Source: Camellia lanceoleosa | Lineage: Eukaryota > Streptophyta > Magnoliopsida > Ericales > Theaceae | Direction of reading: 5' to 3' | DNA: 64,000 nucleotides | NCBI GenBank assembly: GCA_025200525.1 | Contig: CM045760.1 | Location: 47,759,932 to 47,823,931 of the forward strand | Shown here: one piece after another, positions 57,309-64,000 of the stretch | Layout of the letters: each line of letters starts with the position of its first letter | How positions within the stretch are numbered: position 1 is the stretch's first letter | Notes under the pieces: model-generated | What the model was told of the DNA's origin: nothing | Database searches by the model: none | What the model saw: only the letters and a program-made list of their open reading frames with translations | Translations under genes and position numbers: made by a program

Positions 57309-60300
57309 TCAAGGAGGGTAGGCATCGACTGAGTTGAGTTTGGAAACCAGATCACGGAAACGGCCAGGAGGATGAGCCTTGGTGAAAATATCAGCAGGTT
57401 GATCGGCAAAAGCAATAGGGAGAAGATGAACAGTACCACGTGTAACATGCTGTCGAATGAAATGGCAATCAATCTCAATATGCTTTGTGCGATCATGAAA
57501 CACATCATTGTGAGCAATCTGAATGGCACTCAGATTGTCGCAATAAAGAGAGGTAGCGCCAGAAGAGGAAACACCCATATCAGTGAGGAGCCAGCGAAGC
57601 CAGAGAAGTTCCTGAGTGGTATCAGCAAGAGCTCGGTATTCAGCTTCGGTGCTAGAACGGGCAGTGAGGGATTGTTTCTTGCTACGCCAAGTAATAAGAG
57701 AATCCCCTAAGAAGAAACAAAAACCCGTGGTGGAGCGTCGGTCCGTAGGATCCCCAGCCCAATCAGCATCAGAAAAGGCACGCAGATCAAGAGAGGAGGA
57801 AGCAGAGTAGTGAAGGCCATGGAACATAGTGCCCTTGAGATAGCGAAGGATGTGGAGGAGAGCGGTATAGTGGGGAGTGCGAGGAGCCGACATGTACTGA
57901 CTAACAATGTGAACAGCATAGGCAATGTCAGGACGAGTGACTGTGAGATAGACAAGACTACCGACGAGCTGGCGATAAAGAGTAGCATCCGAGAGGAGAT
58001 CTCCATCGAGAGGAGTGAGACGAATCTAAGGATCAACCGGAGTAGATGTAGTTTTGCAATCGGTAAGACCAGCACGAGCCAGAAGATCGGATGCATATTT
58101 GGCCTGTGACAAATAGGAACCAGTAGAATCATGAGAGACCTCAAGACCGAGAAAGTAGTTAAGAGTACCAAGGTCCTTCATTTCAAACTGACGGTGAAGG
58201 AACCGTTTGAGGTGGAGAATACCAGCTGCATCATTACCAGTGATAATCATATCATCCACATATAGAAGAAGAAGAGTAGTACCATGAGGAGTAGTCCGGA
58301 TAAAAGCAGCGAGTCATAGGAGCTAGAAGTGAACCCAAGTCATGAATGGTAGAACTAAACTTAGCAAACCAAAGCTCGGGCGCTTGTTTGAGGTCAGTAA
58401 AAAGAGCACGTTGTAGTTTGCAAACCTTATGAGGTGGAAAAGTTGACCAGTGGAGGTTGCATGTAAACCTCATCTAGAAGATTACCATTGCGGAAAGCAT
58501 TTTGACATCCATCCGAAAAGAGCTCCCGATGACGGCAGCAAAGAAGAATAAAGCTGCGAGGTAAGTCGAGCAACAGGGGAGAAGGTCTCCTCATAATCAA
58601 TACCATGTTCCTGGTTGAAGCCTTTGGCGACAAGACGAGCTTTGTAGCGTTCAATAGAGCCATCAGAATGAGTCTTGATTTTGTAAACCCATTTGCAGCC
58701 AATCGCGGTTTTGCCAGGCGGAAGGTCAACAAGATCCCAAGTATGAGTTTTGGCCAAAGCCTGAAGTTCCTCAGTCATAGCTTGCTGCCAAAGGGGATTA
58801 GTACAAGCCTCACGATAGGAGGTAGGTTCATAAGTGGAGAAGGCAGCAGACCCAACAATATAATCACGAAGATGGATAGGAGGTTGAGTTACCCGGCGTG
58901 GTCGACCCGTAGGAGGATTGGTAGGAGGAAGAACCGGTGTAGAAGGAGGTGGTACAGTGAGAGGTGGACCTTCAGGGAAAGCAGTTTGGACGGGATCCGG
59001 AGTGAGCAAGGGCGTCTCAATGAAGGAGGAACCTGTATCAAATTCATCAGAAAAGAGATCTATGGAAGGATTAGTAAACAGTACATTAGTGGAAAGTGTG
59101 GGTAAGTGAAAGGAGGATAGGGAAGAAAACATGGTGTGCTCCCAGAAAACTACATGGCGGGAGATACGAAGGCGTTTAGAGAGAGGGTCCCAGCAGCGAA
59201 AGCCTTTGTGTTCAATTCCATACCCAAGAAAGCAACAAAGACGAGAACGAGGTTCAAGCTTGGTGTGTTCATGGGATTGAAGCAGAACAAAGCAGCCAGA
59301 GCCAAAAACGCGAAGATTAGTGTATGGAGGGGGAGTGCCATGCAGACGTTCAAAAGGAGTTTGATTATGGATGATAGGGGTAGGAGCACAGTTGATAGTG
59401 TAGACAGCAGTGAGGGCCGCTTCCCCCCAAAAGTTTTCAGGGCAAGAAGAAGAGATAAGGAGAGCTCGAGTAGTGTCAAGAATATGCCTATGTTTGCGTT
59501 CAAGGCCATTTCTTTGGGGCGTGCAAAGACAGGAACGATGAGGCAGTGTACCATGACTCTGAAGAAAAGAAAGAAAATCTGAATCCCGATATTCCATAGC
59601 ATTGTCAGAGCGAAAAATTTTGATGGTTTTGGAAAATTGTGTGTGGATCATTTGGGCAAAGTTATAATAAATGGTTTTGAGTTCTGACCGAGTTTTCATG
59701 AGAAAAATCCAAGTAAACCGTGAAAAATCATCAATAAAAATAACAAAATAACGAGATCCCCCCATAGTAGTAGTAGGGGAGGGTCCCCAAATATCCGAAT
59801 GTATAAGATCAAAAGGTGCACAGGAAAGAGAAGTACTTTTATTGAATGATAAAGCAGGTTGTTTGGCAAGTTGACAGGGTATACAATCAAAAGTATCCGG
59901 AGGTACATGACCCAATTGTCCACTAGAAACCAAAGATTTTAAGCGATTAACAGAAATATGCCCTAACCGACAATGCCAAAGATGAAAAGGAGATAATGAG
60001 GAAGCAGATGTAGGAGCAAATGATCCAAGAGAGTCAGGAACATGAAGGTGGATGAGCTCATAGAGATGTCCGTGCTTACGGCCGATCCCAATAGTCTGTC
60101 CCGTCTGAGGGTCCTGCACCAAACAATGAATAGCAGAAAATGTGAAAGTGAGACCAAGTTCACATAATTGACCAATAGAGATAAGATTCAAGGTGAGAGC
60201 AGGTATATGATAAACTTGAGGTAAAGATAACGAAGATGTGGAGACAGTACCAATGAGACGAATACATCATGAGAGAGAACCATCAGCAGTTTGAATGGAG

Positions 60301-60700
60301 GGAATATGAGAAGATGAAGAGATAGAAGAAAATATAGTAGAACTGGAGGTCATATGATTACAACAGTCAGAGTCAAAATACCAAGAAGAGTTACCTGGAG
60401 TCACAGACAAGGCAGTAGGAGGAGGTGTACTGGAGGGGGAGAGAAGGCGGTTGAACATGGCCTCGACATCTGTTGGAGAAAAGAGAGGGGTAGACGGAGT
60501 AGGAGACTCAGAAAAACCCTCAGAGGCAGCAGCAGCAGTGTGATGAGACTGATTCTGGGAAGGATCAAAAAAACCCTCAGAGGCAGCAGCAGCAGCAGCA
60601 GTAGTGTGATGAGACTGATTCTGGGAATGAGACTGATTCCCGAAATGAGACCGATTCCCAGAACGATGAAAGTTTCCCCAGGAAGAACCACCGCGAGAAG
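57309..60700 (-). pseudogene. Copia V protease, integrase, RT and RNase H, broken
   Basis: Protease: SSWYFDSDCCNHMTSSS (about 60335-60400), where the active D-S-G has become D-S-D. A stop lies near 60267. From 60191 to 58482 the frame is open for 569 codons: pre-integrase FHLWHCRLGHISVNRL, HSDIWGPSPT (first Asp), FIDDFSRFTWIF, FRSDNAMEYRD (second Asp), RNGLERKHRHILD (Glu), LGYGIEHKGFRCWDP, and the RT start WQQAMTEELQALAKTHTWDL with YKARLVAKGFNQEHGIDYEE. A frameshift near 58560 and stops follow. LYVDDMIITG (58228-58257) keeps YVDD; a stop ends that block at 58026. RNase H (57893-57309) is open, with FSDADWAGDPTDRRSTTGFC, SSTEAEYRALAD and PADIFTKAHPPGRF. Confidence 0.92.
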
Positions 60701-61578
60701 AGTGGTTGTTGGAGGATGAGCGGGATGGATTGCGAAAACAATCCTGTTGCAGATGACCAGGACTGAGTTTGTTGCAGTGTTGGTAGGTTCTGACAGGGCA
60801 ATTGATCAGGAGATGTGTGGAAGGGAGGCCCCGATTGTGACAATAGAGACGGTCGATTGAAGCTGGGTGGCCGATGCGGAGTGGCAAGAACAGAGTCCAC
60901 ATGATGAGTTTTGAGAGTACCAAGACGAGTCTCCTCTGATAGTAGCTCAGAGATAGCTTGTTCCAAAGTGGGCAAAGGATGACGATGAAGAAGAGAGGCA
61001 CGTACTGGCTCAAAAGATGAAGTGAGAGCCATGAGAAAGTGCACCAACCTTTGCTGATTACGATAGGCAGTAAATAAGACAGCATCTTCTTGGTGAGGCC
61101 AAGGCGGCTCGGAAAGAGCAAGCTGGTCCCAAACGGAGTACATTTGAGAAAGGAAGTCATTGATAGACTGACTAGATTCTTGGCGCATCCGATGAAGTTG
61201 GCTTTGAAGCTGATATTGATGAGCAAGACCAGTAGTCTGGTATCTTTCTTTCAAGAAATCCCAGATGTCCTTGGCAGGAGTAGTGACAGAGTCAAGTTGA
61301 AAGCGACCAAAGCGAAGGCGATGGAGGTAATGAGGTATTTCAAACCGTGTAATGATTTGGTAATTTTCTTGTCGATCCTCAAGTCGATCTTCATATGTAG
61401 GAGTAGTAGTGGAAACAGTGGTTTCGGCAGTGTCTTTCACTGGGTGGGTTACATCCCCGGTGATAATTCGCCAGAGCTTCTTTCCTTTGAGGAAGGAAGA
61501 CATGGCTTGTGCCCACAGAACATAGTTGGAACCATTCAAAATAACGAAAATGGGATGGGAGGCATCATGACGATCCAT
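60701..61578 (-). pseudogene. Copia V gag
   Basis: Start at 61578 (MDRHDASHP), chosen over the upstream Met at 61653 because the homologous N-terminus of copia Gag begins here with FVILNGSNYVLWAQAM. The body has LWRIITGDV, DIWDFLKERYQTT and LHRMRQESSQSINDFLSQM, typical of the UBN2/retrotransposon gag domain. Near 60900 the frame shifts. The Cys/His region YCHNRGLPSTHLLINC and HCNKLSPGHLQQDC (60780-60850) lies in another frame. Its spacing is not the canonical C-x2-C-x4-H-x4-C. Confidence 0.85.
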
Positions 61579-61679
61579 AATAATAGATGAATAGGGAAAA
61601 ATAAATAGGAGCAGACCTGTAGGAGCAAAATTAGGTAAAACAGAGTGTACCAAAGGAGTCGGAAGGTCGAAAATAGCTA

Positions 61680-62050
61680 GGAAAGGTGTCTGTCGCGAGA
61701 TGATGTCGAGAGGCCAAAGTGATGTCGGCCAAGACGTTAGCGAAGTGCGATGAAGTGCACGTTAGCGAAGAAGCGCGCGCGACGATAGCGAAATGGCGCA
61801 AGGCGCGCATTGAGCGATTTGGCGCCGCGGTGCACGATAGTGAAGTGGCGCCTGAGGCGCGCCGTAGCGGCGCACGCAGAGCAGTGGCGACGCCGACGTG
61901 AAGGAGAGGGCGCGTGGGAGCGCGTGACGAACGTGAGTAGCAACAGATGGCGCGTGCAGGCGCGTGGGAGAGTGGTGGCAGAAGTGATGACGCGCCGCGG
62001 ACAAAGGTAGCGCGTGGAGGCGCGTGAGAGGTTGTTTGAGGACGGGCTTG
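61680..62050 (-). other. CpG-dense leader of Copia V
   Basis: Unlike the rest of the window this stretch is GC-rich and full of GCGCGT/GGCGCG words. One 60-base line I counted (61741-61800) holds 11 CpG. It lies between the 5' LTR and gag. No reading frame with known domains. Confidence 0.75.
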
Positions 62051-62150
62051 GTGCCGTTGGAATCGTGAGAAAATTCCGAGCGGTTTGGTGTAGTGCCACT
62101 GTGTACGGGACTAAACACCAAAATCGCAAATTGCCAGAAATGTAATTCTG

Positions 62151-62163
62151 GGCTCTGATACCA
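62151..62163 (-). promoter_or_regulatory. Copia V primer binding site
   Basis: On the minus strand TGGTATCAGAGCC follows the LTR end directly. It is complementary to the 3' end of plant initiator-Met tRNA. Confidence 0.92.
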
Positions 62164-62480
62164 TGTAAGAGAAACACTAGTTTGAGAGAGAGAGAAAGAG
62201 AGAGATAGAGACTGAATGCTTCTCAGTATATTGATATGTGTTATTATGTTTACAACGGAAGAATGTTCTTCCTTTTATAGAGAGAAAGGGGGAGACATGT
62301 ACAATAAATAAGTTGGGTACTAAATGTGCACTAACCGGTAATGGAGCCGAAAGCTTGCACTATATATATGCACTACACTATTATATAGATGCACTATATA
62401 TGCACTACACTATTATATAGATGCACTACACTATAAAGTATATGCACTACACTATAAAGTATAAGATAAATATATTAACA
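62164..62480 (-). repeat. Copia V 5' LTR
   Basis: 317 bp. It differs from the 3' LTR at two positions (C for T in ACAACGGAAG, T for C in TTGGGTACTAA). Confidence 0.95.
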
Positions 62481-62900
62481 AGGGAGATCTCTACCCTAAA
62501 TTGGAACACAACCAGGGAGTTGTACTGGTTCAGGTAAGTTTCTATACTCAACTGTAACCGTCTCATCGAGTTTTTGTAAATTGAGGCAAAATAGCAAAGC
62601 CATGGCCGGGGAAGGGAAGAACAAGTAAGGTGAGATGTCAAATTCCTTGGCTATGTCGATGGCAGCGATGCGGAATGTGTCAACGATTAAAGAAACCAAA
62701 TGGGTAGTGGTGGTTAGTGAAGATAAAGTGTGTTTGAGGGAAGGGAAAGAGAGAGCAACGGTGAGGAAGATTTGGGATTGGGAAGTAGCATTGAGAGGGT
62801 CATTGGGTAGGTCAACGGGTGGGAGGAAAATGTGGTGGATGGTTTTGGGGAGTGTTTGGAGGACTATTTTTTCGGTTTTGGTGGCAAAAAAATAGGAGTC
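62481..62900 (-). pseudogene. UGT72-like pseudogene 3, 5' part
   Basis: Encodes EKIVLQTLPKTIHHIFLPPV to KLDETVTVEYRNLPEPVQLPGCVPI and then GRDLP up to the Copia V edge. The reading frame is open over the whole stretch apart from the missing first 45 or so residues, so it is better preserved than pseudogene 2. The first five bases (AGGGA, 62481-62485) are the target duplication of Copia V. Confidence 0.87.
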
Positions 62901-63451
62901 CAGATCCTCTACCGTGCCTTCCTGTGGCATTCCCTGCCATTGTTCAAAATGACGTCATTTTTTTTGTTTTGTTTTTTTTTTTTTTCATTTCATTTGCTTG
63001 AACCCTAACTCATTGAGAGAAACAGAAGTGAAATGGAGTAACAGGTGCAAGCACGGCTAGTCGGCTATGATTGAGGCAGCGGCTTGGTCTTGCAATATTC
63101 ATTCTCACCTAGTATTGCAGATTGCTACCTATCTCAAGTAGCAAAATCGATGGAAATTCAAAACCCATTTTGGTTATTTACTTATTGAATCACATTGATT
63201 TGTCAAACAACAAAATGATTGATTTCTCACCAAATCACCCATCCAAACAGACCTTACAGTAAAGCAACAAGGGTTCTTTCTGTGTCTGTGTGTTTCAGAG
63301 AGGAAGGGAAGGAGAAGTGTCAATCATTTTCTGTTGGAAAGGAAAAATGTAAAAATCAGATGGAAAAGAGCAATCTTTCTCCACAGAACAATGTCTAATT
63401 CTAATTTTTTCTAGGAAGTAAGTAGAAATTAGAGAGGAGAGCAAAATATAT
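62901..63451. other. Non-coding sequence between pseudogene 3 and the epimerase fragment
   Basis: The first 130 bp (to about 63031) are the flank shared with 56700-56807, including ATGACGTCAT at 62949-62958, an ACGT-type palindrome, and a T-rich run. The rest shows no exon that would continue the epimerase gene. Confidence 0.6.
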
Positions 63452-63473
63452 ATCTCTCTCTCTCTCTCTCTCT
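63452..63473. repeat. (TC)n microsatellite
   Basis: About 11 TC units. Confidence 0.95.
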
Positions 63474-63499
63474 AAAACTAAAAGGAAGAGAAATCTCAC

Positions 63500-63809
63500 C
63501 ATATAGTCCTGTATTGAATCATACCCAAGAACAACATCCGCCAAGTATAAACACCACAAAGAAAAGAAAAGAATCATTGAGAAAATATAGAAATTATACA
63601 AGTATAAACAACTGATTTCACAAATGGGACATACCATATTTATCATGAGGAACAAGGGAGACAATGGTAGCACCCCAGTTGGTGAGCTTGAGCGAGAAAT
63701 CCCCTCTCTTCAGCTCATAAATCCTGACATCTAGCTTTGATTTTGAACAATTTGCAAAAACCCAAACATCAATAATTGTGAAGCAGAACAATACAGAGAT
63801 TTTCGACAT
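63500..63809 (-). pseudogene. Aldose 1-epimerase (galactose mutarotase) 5' exons, truncated
   Basis: Family role: interconverts alpha and beta anomers of aldoses such as galactose and glucose. Exon 1 (63809-63635) starts MSKISVLFCFTIIDVWVFAN, a likely signal peptide, then IYELKRGDFSLKLTNWGATI, the family's N-terminal strand with the conserved TNWGA. It ends at a good donor (G|GTATGT). Exon 2 (about 63544-63500) encodes LADVVLGYDSIQDYM and ends at GTGAGA. The intron before exon 2 has no AG acceptor at the expected place: the minus strand reads GTTTATACTTGGCG. The next exons (YFGA..GR.ANRI block) are not found before the glycosyltransferase copies begin. I read it as a 5' gene fragment, though distant exons outside this order cannot be excluded. 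Confidence 0.7.
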
Positions 63810-63818
63810 TTATTTATT

Positions 63819-63848
63819 TTTTTCTTTCTTTCTTTCTTTCTTTCTTTT
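63819..63848. repeat. (TTTC)n microsatellite in the epimerase leader
   Basis: Six or seven TTTC units (GAAA on the coding strand), just upstream of the ATG at 63809. Confidence 0.9.
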
Positions 63849-63906
63849 GGTTCAAAGGAATGGTGTGAGATGAAAAACGATGAGTGATTGGGTTTGTATG
63901 GGTATA

Positions 63907-63920
63907 GGTATATATATAAA
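63907..63920 (-). promoter_or_regulatory. TATA box of the epimerase fragment
   Basis: On the minus strand TTTATATATATACC, about 100 bases upstream of the ATG. It fits a plant core promoter. Confidence 0.55.
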
Positions 63921-64000
63921 GCAAGAAAAGTGAATCTAGTGCTTTTAATTTTGAAGTAGCTATGAAAAAAGAGATTTATCTAGAAAATTGGTACAAGCAT

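Larger units (their letters stand above)
56979..62480 (-). mobile_element. Copia V: complete young Ty1/copia element
   Basis: It has two 317-bp LTRs (2 mismatches by my alignment), TG..CA ends and an exact target duplication AGGGA (56974-56978, 62481-62485). The coding strand is minus. It has a Met-tRNA primer site, gag, protease-integrase-RT-RNase H and a polypurine tract, 5502 bp in all. It split pseudogene 3, and pseudogene 2 shows the empty site (CAGGGAGATCTC at 56284-56295). Although young, it carries frameshifts and stops in gag and pol, so it was probably copied with the help of a sister element. Confidence 0.95.

Noticed and set aside
58605..59582. Long plus-strand frames of 148-166 residues
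   Set aside because: They are antisense shadows of the Copia V integrase and RT frame.

Overview
The window is plant nuclear DNA, almost certainly from a dicot, and it is intergenic sequence built almost entirely from nested transposable elements. Supporting signs are Ty1/copia elements primed by initiator-Met tRNA, a chromodomain Ty3/gypsy element, hAT, CACTA-type, PIF/Harbinger-type and Helitron-type DNA elements, plant LINE fragments, and pieces of two plant genes: a UGT72-type UDP-glycosyltransferase and an aldose 1-epimerase. I see no intact host gene, no rRNA, no complete tRNA gene and no CRISPR. A Fagales-like woody dicot is only a guess.

Left part (1-19.5 kb): a glycosyltransferase 5' pseudogene on the minus strand (905-1520) keeps its TATA box. 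An hAT element (1859-7027, 8-bp target duplication CCTCCTAA) carries a decayed BED/hAT transposase, split by a 525-bp organelle-like insert and by a PIF-like MITE. Next is Copia I (7255-14919), whose 3' LTR holds a 2.4-kb solo LTR. A 5'-truncated Copia II (14920-18381) follows and holds a second solo LTR. A LINE fragment (18382-19450) is split by a CACTA-type MITE.

Middle (19.5-52.2 kb): about 10.4 kb is present twice in the same orientation, at 19542-36888 and 39488-51874. The shared core is a relic Copia IV (with a CACTA MITE in its integrase and another insert replacing its RT), then Helitron-like sequence holding an internally deleted gypsy element, then a solo LTR. Unit 1 alone gained Copia III (29311-36240), and its empty site survives in unit 2. 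Unit 2 alone keeps a 1957-bp stretch containing a second palindromic CACTA-type MITE and the Helitron 5' end.

Right part (52.2-64 kb): a Helitron-like element ends in a hairpin and CTAGT (55213) and contains a 5'-truncated LINE with an 18-bp target duplication. Two tandemly duplicated minus-strand glycosyltransferase pseudogenes follow. The distal one is split by the youngest element here, Copia V (56979-62480: two 317-bp LTRs with 2 differences, target duplication AGGGA). The window closes with the 5' end of an aldose 1-epimerase gene fragment on the minus strand.

The genes do not work together as a pathway; what they share is a history of nested insertion, truncation and duplication. The most unusual signals are: (1) an array of small hairpins with changing but still complementary stems and a constant loop in Copia III; (2) two unrelated palindromic CACTA-type MITEs that each carry a tRNA-like pair of pol III A and B boxes; (3) a shared CTCGAGCG / TACTTTTGCAGA cassette in three otherwise different LTR families; and (4) a GC-rich segment that lies in opposite orientation in the two LTRs of one element.
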